Source: Tabrizicola_A aquatica
Lineage (GTDB): Bacteria > Pseudomonadota > Alphaproteobacteria > Rhodobacterales > Rhodobacteraceae
Length of the DNA stretch: 64,000 bases
Strand: one strand, 5' to 3'
NCBI GenBank assembly: GCA_965194375.1
Contig: OZ239428.1
A program made the position numbers and the translations under genes. This document shows positions 36,490 through 45,488 of the stretch, one piece after another. The notes below the pieces were generated by a model. That model did no database searches and was not told where the DNA came from. It was given only the letters and a program-made list of their open reading frames with translations. The first letter of the stretch is position 1; the number at the start of each line of letters is the position of its first letter.

Positions 36490-37348
36490 GGTTGGGCTTT
36501 CTTTCCGACCAAAGGGCATAAATCCCTGCCGCTACAACCAGCGCGACCCCCAGCACAACCACCACAGACAGGCTTTCGCCAAAGACGAAGATGCCAATCA
36601 CGGTGATGAACACGAATTGCATATAGGCAAACGGCTGCACCGCACTGGCCTCGGCCAGTTCATAGGTTTTCAGCAAAAGCCAGTTCGACAGCACCGACAC
36701 GGCGGCATAGGCGAACATCCATGGCCAGTCATGCACTGCCACCTCTTGCCATTTTGGCACGCCGATAAAGGTCATCACCACCGCGCCAATCACGGCGGGC
36801 CAGAAGAAAGAGGGGAAGTTCGGCTCGGCCCGCGCGGTGAGGCGGGTGAGGACCGAGTAAAGCGCGAAGAAAAAGGCCGAGACGAGGGGCAGCACGGCAG
36901 CCCAACTGAACACTCCCGTGCCGGGGCGTAGGATGATCATGACCCCCGCCATCCCGACGGCCAGCGCGATCAGGCGTTGGCGGTCCAGCTTTTCCCCCAA
37001 GAGAGGGCCAGACAGCGCCACCACCATCAAGGGGCAAAAGGCAAAGACGGCATGCGTCTCGATCAGGCCGATGATGGTATAGGCCCAGATCATGATGGCG
37101 ATCTCGATCACCAAAAGCAGCGCACGCAGCACATGGACGGGCAAGCGGGTGGAGTGAATCGCGGCGCGAAATCCCTCGGGGCGGCGGGCGGCAAGGATCA
37201 TGACATAGACAGCAAAGACCCAATAGCGGAAGGCCACAACCATGGGCGTGTTGTAGGTTTCCGCCAGATAGCGCGACAGCCCGTCCTGCACCGAAAACGA
37301 CAGCATGGCGGCGATCATCAGCCCGATGCCTAGATGCGATGGCTTCAT
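36482..37348 (-). CDS. EamA/DMT-family transporter, tandem copy A
   Basis: 288 residues, ten membrane segments, paralogous to the next gene (see shared motifs there). N-terminus MKPSHLGIGLMIAAMLSFSV. It begins three bases inside the mnmD stop region, so mnmD, copy A and copy B form one closely packed minus-strand unit. This is inferred from overlaps of four and eight bases. Confidence 0.85.
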   Translation of the reverse strand: MKPSHLGIGLMIAAMLSFSVQDGLSRYLAETYNTPMVVAFRYWVFAVYVMILAARRPEGFRAAIHSTRLPVHVLRALLLVIEIAIMIWAYTIIGLIETHAVFAFCPLMVVALSGPLLGEKLDRQRLIALAVGMAGVMIILRPGTGVFSWAAVLPLVSAFFFALYSVLTRLTARAEPNFPSFFWPAVIGAVVMTFIGVPKWQEVAVHDWPWMFAYAAVSVLSNWLLLKTYELAEASAVQPFAYMQFVFITVIGIFVFGESLSVVVVLGVALVVAAGIYALWSERKPNHG

Positions 37349-38025
37349 GCCATGACCCCCACCGTCATATGCCGCTTGCGGCCATGGCCGGGGCGGCGAT
37401 CAACCGCGAAGCCCGCGTCAGCCAGCGCGCGGCGGACGTGGCCTGCGGCGGTGTAGGTGGCAAAGGTGCCGCCGGGCGCGGTGTGGCGGGCGACTTCGGC
37501 CATCAGGTCGGATGACCAAAGCTCGGGGTTCTTGGCGGGCGAAAACCCGTCGAGAAACCAGGCATCCGAACGGCCCTGCCATTTCGGCAGGGTTTCGCGG
37601 GCATCACCGATGATGATCTCTGCGGAGATCGAGCCGATTTCAAAGCGCCGTTCCCCTTTGGCCCATGCGGTCAAAAAGGGGGCAGCCACCGCGCGGGTCC
37701 GCGGGAAATGGTCCAGCGCGCGGGCGATGTCGGCACTGTCCAGCGGGAAGGCTTCAAAGCTGGTAAAGCGGATGGGATGGCCGGGATTGCACAGGTGCAG
37801 GGCCAAAAGGTTCAACCCGGTGCCAAAGCCAAGTTCGGCCACCTGAAAGCCGGGGCGCAGGCGGGCGGGCAGGTTGTTTCCGGCCAGAAAGACATGGCCC
37901 GTCTCGGCCAGCCCCTCGTTCAGCGAGAAATACGGATCGTCAAAGCGGCGCGACACCGGGATGACGCCATCGCGCCAGTCTAGCCCGCCCAGATCATGGC
38001 CTTGCCCCTGTTCGCCGCCCGTCAT
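37345..38025 (-). CDS. mnmD: tRNA 5-methylaminomethyl-2-thiouridine methyltransferase (MnmD / MnmC N-terminal domain)
   Basis: 226 residues from ATG 38025, which follows cggagatacggcag; ATG 38055 is possible but has no ribosome site. Marks are DWRDGVIPVSRRFDDPYFSL, AELGFGTGLNLLAL (SAM binding), and WFLDGFSPAKNPELWS, all of the MnmC(m) methyltransferase that converts nm5U34 to mnm5U34. In enterobacteria this is fused to an FAD oxidase; here the oxidase-like gene stands alone, divergent, 47 bases away. Confidence 0.85.
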   Translation of the reverse strand: MTGGEQGQGHDLGGLDWRDGVIPVSRRFDDPYFSLNEGLAETGHVFLAGNNLPARLRPGFQVAELGFGTGLNLLALHLCNPGHPIRFTSFEAFPLDSADIARALDHFPRTRAVAAPFLTAWAKGERRFEIGSISAEIIIGDARETLPKWQGRSDAWFLDGFSPAKNPELWSSDLMAEVARHTAPGGTFATYTAAGHVRRALADAGFAVDRRPGHGRKRHMTVGVMA

Positions 38026-38072
38026 CTGCCGTATCTCCGCAATCGGGCGGACCATGGGGAAGGCGGGCCGGA

Positions 38073-39101
38073 ATGGCAAGTGTCGATCTGACAGTGCGGG
38101 GCGGGGGAGCCTTTGGCCTGTGCATCGCGTGGGAGGCGGCACGGCGCGGGGCGCGGGTGCGGCTGATCGAGGCTGTGCAGATCGGAGCGGGATCGTCGGG
38201 CGGGATCGTGGGCGCCTTGTCGCCACATGTGCCGGAGAATTGGAACCCGAAGAAGGCGTTTCAGCTGGACAGCCTCTTGATGGCCGAGGCGTTTTGGGGC
38301 GGGGTCTCTGACGCCTCGGGCTTGCCGACGGGCTATGGCCGGGTCGGGCGGGTTCAGCCCTTGGCCGACGCGGCGGCGGTTGTGCTTGCCCAGACGCGGG
38401 GCGAGACGGCGCGGGCGCTGTGGCAGGACCGGGCCGAGTGGCGGGTAATTCCGGCGACGGGCGGGGCTTGGGAACCGGCAAGCCCTTCGGGCTGGGTGGT
38501 GCAAGACACGCTCTCGGCGCGGCTGCATCCGCGGATGGCCTCGGCGGCGCTGGTGGCGGCCATTCAGGCCAAGGGCGGTGAGGTGGTTCTGGGAGACGGC
38601 GCACATGAAGGCCCGGTGATCTGGGCCACGGGGGTGCAGGGGTTGCGCGACCTGACGGCTGATCTGGGGCGCCCGGTGGGCGATGGGGTGAAGGGGCAGG
38701 CTATTAGCTTGCAGTTCGATGCCCGCGACGCGCCGCAGCTTTACGCCGACAGTTTGCACATCATCCCCCATTCTGACGGCACTGTTGCAATTGGCTCCAC
38801 CAGCGAGACGGTTTGGGACAATGAATCCGGCACAGACGGCCAGTTAGAGACGATTCACGCCCGCGCGATTGCCGCGCTTCCGGTGCTGGCGGGTGCGCCG
38901 GTGGTGGAGCGTTGGGCCGGTATCCGCCCCCGCGCCAAGACACGCGCCCCCCTTTTGGGCGCTTGGCCGGGACGGCCGGGTGAGTTTGTCGCGAATGGCG
39001 GGTTCAAGATTGGCTTTGGCATGGCGCCCAAGGTTGCAACCACGATGGTCGATCTGGTTCTGGAAGGGCGCGATACGATCCCCGAGGGGTTTCGGCTCTA
39101 G
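38073..39101 (+). CDS. FAD-dependent oxidoreductase of the DAO family, possible free-standing MnmC oxidase
   Basis: 342 residues. The FAD site is TVRGGGAFGLCIAWEAARRGARV (a GxGxxG variant) with the acidic end LIEA. Further DAO elements are GSSGGIVGALSPHVPE, WATGVQGL, and the C-terminal RWAGIRPRAKTRAPL ... NGGFKIGFGMAP. Adjacency to mnmD suggests that it supplies the MnmC(o) step (cmnm5U to nm5U). The GALSPHVPENW loop is comparable in place to the MnmC oxidase's GALYPLL loop. An amine or amino-acid oxidase is the alternative. Confidence 0.72.
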   Translation: MASVDLTVRGGGAFGLCIAWEAARRGARVRLIEAVQIGAGSSGGIVGALSPHVPENWNPKKAFQLDSLLMAEAFWGGVSDASGLPTGYGRVGRVQPLADAAAVVLAQTRGETARALWQDRAEWRVIPATGGAWEPASPSGWVVQDTLSARLHPRMASAALVAAIQAKGGEVVLGDGAHEGPVIWATGVQGLRDLTADLGRPVGDGVKGQAISLQFDARDAPQLYADSLHIIPHSDGTVAIGSTSETVWDNESGTDGQLETIHARAIAALPVLAGAPVVERWAGIRPRAKTRAPLLGAWPGRPGEFVANGGFKIGFGMAPKVATTMVDLVLEGRDTIPEGFRL

Positions 39102-39140
39102 TCGCTTGCCGAACGGGCGCGGCTGCCGCATCTTGGCCCC

Positions 39141-39977
39141 ATGCGTCAGTTTGTTCCCCCCAATGTTCTTGCGGCCCTGTGGCGCTTTTACCGGCGCACA
39201 GAGCAGGCTGAACTGGATCTGATCGCGGCGGGGGTGGCCTTTTACGGCTTTCTAGCGATCTTTCCCGCTGCTGCGGCGGTGATCGCCATTTGGGGCTTTG
39301 TGTCGGACCCCGATGTGATCCGACAAGAGATGAACCTGTTGCGCCCCGTCTTGCCGCCCGACGTGTTCACGCTGATTTCTGACCAAGTTGAGGGGCTGAT
39401 GTCCGTCAATTCCTCGAACCTTGGGGTGACGACGGTGCTGTCGACGGTCTTTGCGCTGTGGTCAGCGCGGGCGGGAATGGCGGCGCTGATCCGGGGGTTG
39501 AATGCCATTCACCAAAGGCCGAACCGGTCGGGTCATTGGCACCAACTGCGGGCGGTGTCACTGACCTTTGTACTGGTGGGGCTGGTTCTGGCGGCGCTGG
39601 TGTTGGCTGTGATCCTGCCACTGGTCGTGGCGTTCCTGCCCTTAGGCAGTTACAGCATTGGCGCCTTGCAGGGGGCCAATATGGCCTTGGGGCTGGGACT
39701 TGGGGTGCTGGCTATGGCGCTGGCCTATCGGCTGGGGCCGAACCACGGGAAAAACCCACCGCCCTTGCTGTCATGGGGCCTTTTGGTGGCGGTCGTGCTT
39801 TGGGTTCTGGCAACGCGGGGCTTCATGCTCTATCTTGAGAACTTCCCAAGCTACAACCGCATTTACGGCTCCATCGGGGCGGTGGCCGCGCTGATGATGT
39901 GGCTGTACGTGTCAGCCTATGCCGTGCTTTTGGGGGCGGCCGTGGATGCCGAACGGCACAGGGCCAAGCGTCAGTAA
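39141..39977 (+). CDS. YihY/BrkB-family inner-membrane protein
   Basis: 278 residues, six predicted membrane helices. The N-terminus (ALWRFYRRTEQAELDLIAAG, VAFYGFLAIFPAAAAV) and the C-terminal YGSIGAVAALMMWLYVSAYAVLLGA are the family signatures. Despite its old RNase BN label, the family is not an RNase and has no agreed function. It ends with charged ERHRAKRQ. The last seven bases overlap the convergent tamB gene. Confidence 0.88.
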   Translation: MRQFVPPNVLAALWRFYRRTEQAELDLIAAGVAFYGFLAIFPAAAAVIAIWGFVSDPDVIRQEMNLLRPVLPPDVFTLISDQVEGLMSVNSSNLGVTTVLSTVFALWSARAGMAALIRGLNAIHQRPNRSGHWHQLRAVSLTFVLVGLVLAALVLAVILPLVVAFLPLGSYSIGALQGANMALGLGLGVLAMALAYRLGPNHGKNPPPLLSWGLLVAVVLWVLATRGFMLYLENFPSYNRIYGSIGAVAALMMWLYVSAYAVLLGAAVDAERHRAKRQ

Positions 39978-42900
39978 TCCTTTTCCAAGAACACCCCGAC
40001 GCCGGTGTTGCCACCAGACCCAGTGCTGCCGCGCAGGGTGATGCTGTCGGTCAGGTCAAAGTTCAGGTCGATCTGGGTTTTACCATCTTGGCCGACCGTC
40101 ACTTCAGAATACAGGTTCTGGCCCAGATACTTGCCTGCGGTCAGTTCGGCTGCCCCTTCGGCCGAGGTTTTCACATCCAGATTGTCGAGCCCAAAGCCCT
40201 GCCTCAGCCGCGACACCACGCCTTCGCCGCCGCGCCCGGCCAAGGTTGCAACCGCGTTGGCGAGTTGCAGGGCCTGGAGGGCCGAAAGGTTCTGGAGCCC
40301 CTGCCCGAAGAGGAGGAGCGCCAAGACTTCTTCCTCGGGAAGTTCGGGAAATGAGGTGAAGCTGACCTTCGGGTCATCAGCGCGGCCCTCGATCAGGACA
40401 TTCGCCGTGATGTCCTGACTTTCGGTGCTGGCCAGAACCCGCAGGAAGGGAACCAGATCGCCCTCAAGCTGCAAAAGCGCCTCATTAAGGGCAAAGCGTT
40501 TGCCCAAAATGTCGAGCCGCCCCCGGATCAGGTTAAAGGCACCGGAAGGCTGCGGGTTGGCAAGGCTGCCCTGAATCCGGACCTCGCCGCCAAGTTCAGC
40601 GTCAAGACCCCTGCCCCGGATGAAAAGCTGGTTCGCCGCTGCGATGGCCAGATCAAGCGCCAGATCGCTACTGCCACGGCGCCCGGTGGCGGCGCTGTCC
40701 AAAAGCCCGGCGTGGGCGCGGGTGGCGTGCACATCGGCCGGTTCGTTGACATGGCGCAGGTCCGGCAACCCCGCCGCACCGCCAAAGCCGGTCGAAGGCA
40801 CGCGCAGTTCGGTCTTGATGAGGGTGATCTGGCCAGACAGCAGCGGCTGGTTCGCAAGCGGCCCGGTGAGTTTAAGTGCGCCCTGGGCTTGGGCCTCGTA
40901 AAGGTCAGGATCGCGCAGGGTGACACCGTCAAGCGCGATGCCAAGGGCAGATGGATAGGGTGCCGCAAGGCCGATCGTGCCGGCGACGGCCAGTTGGCCA
41001 GCGGTGGTCAGCGGCAGGGTGGCGGTCAGCTTGGCTTGGCCCCCAGCCAAATCGGCGCGGGCCGACATCCCGGTGACGCCAAAGGCAAGCGACGGGTCCG
41101 AAAGCCGGGCGTTGGACAGGGTGATCTGGCCTGCAAGGGATGAGATGGCCAAGGGGCCATTAAGGCGCAGATCAAAGCCCAGATCGCCAGACAGCGCGCG
41201 CGGGGCAATGAAGGCATTGGCAAGTGCTGCCTGCGCGCGTCCGGTGATCGTCAGATCGCCCTGCCCGGAAGTGATGCGCCCTTTGATGCTGGCATCAATC
41301 CCGCCCGGCCCTTGGCCCGTGACGTTCACCACCGCACCGTCAGCGTCATTAACCACCGAGCCAGAGAGTGAAAGCGCACCGGGGAATTCGGGGATCAAAA
41401 GGCCAAGGTTGCGCAGTTGGGCCTGAATGTCCAAGACCTGCCGAGTGCCGTCGGCCTGACCGGTGACATTGGCGGTCAGTTCGGGATTGGAAAGGCTGGC
41501 GCTGTTGATGCGCAGTTGGCCATCTTGCACATCTAGATCGGCGGCAAGGCGGCTTTGCCCGGCCAGAAGCCTGTCCACCTCGGGATTGCCAAGGCGGAGG
41601 CGCTGGCCGGTGGCCGTGGCCGTGATATGGGCGCGGTCCAAGGGGCCGATCAGCCGAACCTCGGCGGAAGTGGCGCCGCCATAGCCGCTGCCCAGCACGG
41701 AAAGATCCTGCAGCACCAGCGTGGCCGCAAGGTCGCTGGCATCACTTGAGAGGCGGCCCGTCAGGCTGCCGGAGATGCCATTGCCTGCAAGCGTGCCGTT
41801 CGACACCTGCATGCCGGTTTCATCGCGGCGGATATGGGCAGAAACTTGGGTTTGGCCACGCAAAAGCGGATCAAGCTGGGCTTGGCCGGTGGCCAGATCC
41901 TGCCCATCGGCTTGCAGGGATAGATCGAAGGCACCGGACAGCGGATCAAGGCGGCCCGAAAGCTTGGCCTCGGCGGCCCCTTGCAGGGGTTGGCCAGCCA
42001 GCGCGTCAAAGCGGGACAGATCGGCAAGGCTGGCGCTGATTTGTCCCGTGATCGGCAAACCATCGGCAAGGCTGCCGATCCGCGCCTCAGTGATGCGGGC
42101 CGCATAGTCTTGCCCCGACAAGGTCAGCGTTGGGATCGACAGGCCGGGGGTGTCGGTGGCGTAACTCACCACCGCATCGCCCGACAGAACCGAACCCAGC
42201 GCGCGGGAAAGGGCCGCATCGGTGGGCTGCAGACCTTCGGCGTCAAAGCGGACGCTTGCGTCAAACTGGCCCGGTATGATGCGCCCCGACCCCGACAGGA
42301 CCAGCGACGACAGGCGCAGATCGTCCCGATCTAGGCCGGTAAGGCTGGCGCGGGTCGTCCAGCCATCACCGTCCTCGCGGTCATAGCCAAGCGCGATGTC
42401 GGCCGATTGAATGCGAACCGGCAGATCGGAGGTGAGCGGCAACAGAACCGCCGTACCGTCAGGTTGGGCGATGCGGCCTTGCAGATCAAAGCTGCGCGGG
42501 CTGCCATCAGCGGCGAGCGACAGCGCGCCAGTAAGGTCCAACGCCTGGGCGGTGAGATGGGCGCGGGTCAGGTCAAGCCGTCCGTCATCATGCGCGGTGC
42601 CTTGCGCGACAAGGCTGACGCGGGGGCCGAAGAACGCGGCATAATCCGGCAAAAAGAGGGGCGCGAGATCGCCCGCGAGGTTGGCGGCAAATCCGGTTTG
42701 ACCTGTGACCGATTGGGTCACCACCCGCCCAGTCAGACGCGGCACGCCGTTGGTGGACAGGGCAAGATCAGCGATAAAGCCCGTGAACGGCCCTTTGCCC
42801 TTGACGGTCAGCTCGGCCTCGGGGCGGCCGGGGATGCCAAGGGCGTTGACCACAAGCCCATTGGCCCCTTCGGTCGCGCCAAGGTCGATTGCGAGGGTCT

Positions 42901-43483
42901 GGCTGGCGTTGGAGTAGCTCGCGGTCAGGGCAATACGGCCTGAGGGCCCGTCATCAAGGCGTTCCAACAGCAGATTTGCCGACCCCTCGCCACCAGAAAG
43001 GCCAAGCGCGGCGGTAAGGCGACCTTCAACCCGTTGGCCCAGAACCTCGGGCGCAAGGGTGATGCTGTCAGCAGCAAGGCGGCCAACGGTGATGGACACC
43101 GGCAGATCGGGCAGGCTGAACGGTTTGGCTTCAGGTTCCGGTCCTGTCGTGGCCGTCTGTGGCAAACGGTCGAGAATGATCTCGCCCGCATAAAGTTCGT
43201 TGACCGAGACATTGCCCGTCAAAAGCGCCGCGCGATTCCAGTCCAGCACCACATCGCGCAGGGTAAGCCAGACGCCTTGATCATCGGCAATGGTCAGTTC
43301 GGCCAAGCTGGCCTGCGACGAAAGTGCGCCCTGAAACCCGGTGATGACCACCTGCCGCCCAGCGCCAGACAGGTTGTCCTCAAGAAAGGCGGTCAGATAA
43401 TCGCGGTCGCTTTGCTGAGCAAGACCCGGCAGCGGGGCTAGGCAAAGCGCGAGGCAAAGGGTGGGGACGGTGCGGCGTAGCAT
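39971..43483 (-). CDS. tamB: translocation and assembly module subunit TamB
   Basis: 1170 residues from ATG 43483, which overlaps the tamA stop (TGATG). An N-terminal signal/anchor (TVPTLCLALCLAPLPGLAQQ) is followed by a very long beta-rich repetitive body and a C-terminal DUF490 domain (LNIRGRLDILGK-type region, then PEEEVLALLLFGQGLQNLSAL). The protein ends in an aromatic residue, GVFLEKDY. TamB spans the periplasm and, with TamA, helps insert outer-membrane proteins and/or moves phospholipid. Its length is in the normal range. Confidence 0.92.
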   Translation of the reverse strand: MLRRTVPTLCLALCLAPLPGLAQQSDRDYLTAFLEDNLSGAGRQVVITGFQGALSSQASLAELTIADDQGVWLTLRDVVLDWNRAALLTGNVSVNELYAGEIILDRLPQTATTGPEPEAKPFSLPDLPVSITVGRLAADSITLAPEVLGQRVEGRLTAALGLSGGEGSANLLLERLDDGPSGRIALTASYSNASQTLAIDLGATEGANGLVVNALGIPGRPEAELTVKGKGPFTGFIADLALSTNGVPRLTGRVVTQSVTGQTGFAANLAGDLAPLFLPDYAAFFGPRVSLVAQGTAHDDGRLDLTRAHLTAQALDLTGALSLAADGSPRSFDLQGRIAQPDGTAVLLPLTSDLPVRIQSADIALGYDREDGDGWTTRASLTGLDRDDLRLSSLVLSGSGRIIPGQFDASVRFDAEGLQPTDAALSRALGSVLSGDAVVSYATDTPGLSIPTLTLSGQDYAARITEARIGSLADGLPITGQISASLADLSRFDALAGQPLQGAAEAKLSGRLDPLSGAFDLSLQADGQDLATGQAQLDPLLRGQTQVSAHIRRDETGMQVSNGTLAGNGISGSLTGRLSSDASDLAATLVLQDLSVLGSGYGGATSAEVRLIGPLDRAHITATATGQRLRLGNPEVDRLLAGQSRLAADLDVQDGQLRINSASLSNPELTANVTGQADGTRQVLDIQAQLRNLGLLIPEFPGALSLSGSVVNDADGAVVNVTGQGPGGIDASIKGRITSGQGDLTITGRAQAALANAFIAPRALSGDLGFDLRLNGPLAISSLAGQITLSNARLSDPSLAFGVTGMSARADLAGGQAKLTATLPLTTAGQLAVAGTIGLAAPYPSALGIALDGVTLRDPDLYEAQAQGALKLTGPLANQPLLSGQITLIKTELRVPSTGFGGAAGLPDLRHVNEPADVHATRAHAGLLDSAATGRRGSSDLALDLAIAAANQLFIRGRGLDAELGGEVRIQGSLANPQPSGAFNLIRGRLDILGKRFALNEALLQLEGDLVPFLRVLASTESQDITANVLIEGRADDPKVSFTSFPELPEEEVLALLLFGQGLQNLSALQALQLANAVATLAGRGGEGVVSRLRQGFGLDNLDVKTSAEGAAELTAGKYLGQNLYSEVTVGQDGKTQIDLNFDLTDSITLRGSTGSGGNTGVGVFLEKDY

Positions 43484-45297
43484 CAGAAGGCCTGCCCCAG
43501 TCCGAGGTAAAGCTGCACCCCATTTCCAGTGGTGCCGCCCACGGGCGCGGCAACATCCAGCCGAAGGGGGCCGACCCCGGTGGCATAGCGGATGCCCAAC
43601 CCGGCCCCGGCGTGCCAATCGCCGGTATCCGTGAAAAACCCGTCCACATCGATGCGGCCAATATCGATGAAGCCCACGACACCGATCGTTTCGCTGGTCT
43701 TCACCCGCGCCTCGAGCGAGCCGCCGAGGAAGTGATTGGCGCCGATGGTGGTGTCTGTTGTTCCACGCGTCAGCGGGATGCCCAGCGATTGATAGGGCTG
43801 GCCGCGCACGGTGCCTGCCCCACCCGAATAGAACAGATCATCGCGCGGGGTACCCAAAAGCGAGGCGCCATAAATGGCACCCGCTTGCAGGCGGGCGGCG
43901 AGAACCAGTCTCTGCTCGGCCCCCAAGGCCCGAAACCCGCGCAGGTCCAGCTTGGCGCGCAGTCCGTTGTCAGTGATGCCAAAGCCGACAAAGGGCTTCG
44001 CCTCGGCATCGATCAGGAACCCTAGTTTGGCGTCGGTTTTGCTGTCGCGGCGGTCCCATGCCAGGCCCAAGGGCAAGGCTAGGTCGCGATAGGTGGCATC
44101 GCCCACCTCGTCGGTGATGTCGGCATAGCTGTAGGACAGGCCTGCCCGCCCGGTGAGGCTGTCGGAAAAGACATGGCTGAGCGTGACCGAGGTGGAGGCG
44201 ACATCAGCATAGAAATCCGCCTCATCGAGATGGCCGAATTCGACCGCGAGGCCAAGATTGGTGTCAGGTGAAAACGTGGCGGGGCGGTCGAGTTTGGCGC
44301 CAAGGGTGTAATCGACCCCACTGGTGCCCGACCCGATATTTGTGACTTCGGCCCCCAGTTCCAGCCGCTCGGCCCCGCCCATCAGGTTGCGGTGCAGCCA
44401 GGTGCCCGAAAGCGTAAGCCCGTCAAGGCTGCCAAGCTCTGCCCCAAGGCTGTAGCGGCGCGGTTTTTGTTCGACGACCGTAGCGGTGATGCCCAGATAG
44501 TCGGGGGGCGTGATGGCGGCGTCTTCGGCAAGACTGACAGACGTGAACACGCCCGTACGGCGCAGGCGCGCGACGGCGCGGTCAAGCTCGGCCGGGTCAA
44601 ACTGCTCACCTTCCGGGAGGCCCGCGATTTTCAGGATTCGGCCCTCGCGCATGCGGTCTTGTCCGGTGACGGTCAGCCGTCCAAAGCGCAAGACCGGGCC
44701 GGGGGCGATCTGGATATCGGCCGAAAGCGTGGCGCTTGCATGGTTGGCCACGATATCCTGCGCCGTGACCTTGGCCTTGGCGTTGCCTTGGCCGCGCCAG
44801 CCGTCGACCGCCGCCCCTGCCGCCGCGACGATGACGCCGCTTTCAGCAGGTGCGCCGATGCGAAAGCCATTGGGCAGACTGGGCCGGTTGGGCAAGGGGC
44901 TCACCGTGGCGCGCGACAAGGCAAAGCGCGGGCCGGGGTCAACCGTGATCTGGATGCGATCAATGCGGGCAGGGGCATCGAGCGGCGGGATCGCCGCCAC
45001 TTCGAGGCCATCGGCATAGACGTGGATCACCGCCGAATAATGCCCACGGGCATAGAGCGCGTCGAGAAGCGCGCCATATTCGGCGCGGCCATCCGAGAGA
45101 ATATCTTGCGCGTCGGTCTGGCCATCGCTTTCGGCGGCAAGGATCACCGAGGCCGATTTGAGCGCGCGGATCAGCTGGGCGTCTTCGGTGGCAACTTGGA
45201 AATCAACGGTGTCAAGCGCCTGCGCGCCGGATGCCGCAAGGGCCAGCGCAAGAAAACAAATCCGACCCATGGAGCGGATCGTTGCGGCAGCCATCAT
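43483..45297 (-). CDS. tamA: TamA, Omp85-family outer-membrane assembly protein
   Basis: 604 residues. A signal peptide (ICFLALALAASGAQA) is followed by POTRA-like domains (about 30-270; FRIGAPAESGVIVAAAGAAV, RILKIAGLPEGEQFDPAEL) and a 16-strand barrel domain with GGAGTVRGQPYQSLG, the VRGF/Y-type loop of Omp85 proteins. It ends YLGLGQAF, with the C-terminal Phe used for barrel insertion. ATGs at 45297, 45294 and 45270 are possible; gggggt lies just upstream of the first. It forms an operon with tamB. Confidence 0.92.
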   Translation of the reverse strand: MMAAATIRSMGRICFLALALAASGAQALDTVDFQVATEDAQLIRALKSASVILAAESDGQTDAQDILSDGRAEYGALLDALYARGHYSAVIHVYADGLEVAAIPPLDAPARIDRIQITVDPGPRFALSRATVSPLPNRPSLPNGFRIGAPAESGVIVAAAGAAVDGWRGQGNAKAKVTAQDIVANHASATLSADIQIAPGPVLRFGRLTVTGQDRMREGRILKIAGLPEGEQFDPAELDRAVARLRRTGVFTSVSLAEDAAITPPDYLGITATVVEQKPRRYSLGAELGSLDGLTLSGTWLHRNLMGGAERLELGAEVTNIGSGTSGVDYTLGAKLDRPATFSPDTNLGLAVEFGHLDEADFYADVASTSVTLSHVFSDSLTGRAGLSYSYADITDEVGDATYRDLALPLGLAWDRRDSKTDAKLGFLIDAEAKPFVGFGITDNGLRAKLDLRGFRALGAEQRLVLAARLQAGAIYGASLLGTPRDDLFYSGGAGTVRGQPYQSLGIPLTRGTTDTTIGANHFLGGSLEARVKTSETIGVVGFIDIGRIDVDGFFTDTGDWHAGAGLGIRYATGVGPLRLDVAAPVGGTTGNGVQLYLGLGQAF

Positions 45298-45488
45298 TTA
45301 CCCCCGAAACTCGATGGAACAGTATCGCAAGCCTTGGGGGGATGCGCAATGTGACCTGAGGGGATTTGCCTGCAACGGCGGCAAACTGCCACCGGGATCA
45401 AGGTCGAAGCGGGGCGGTCTTGGCCACCTTGTGCTTGCCCGGTGCGGGGCGCTAGGTTTGTCTCCTAAACTTTCGCACAAGGTGCCCC

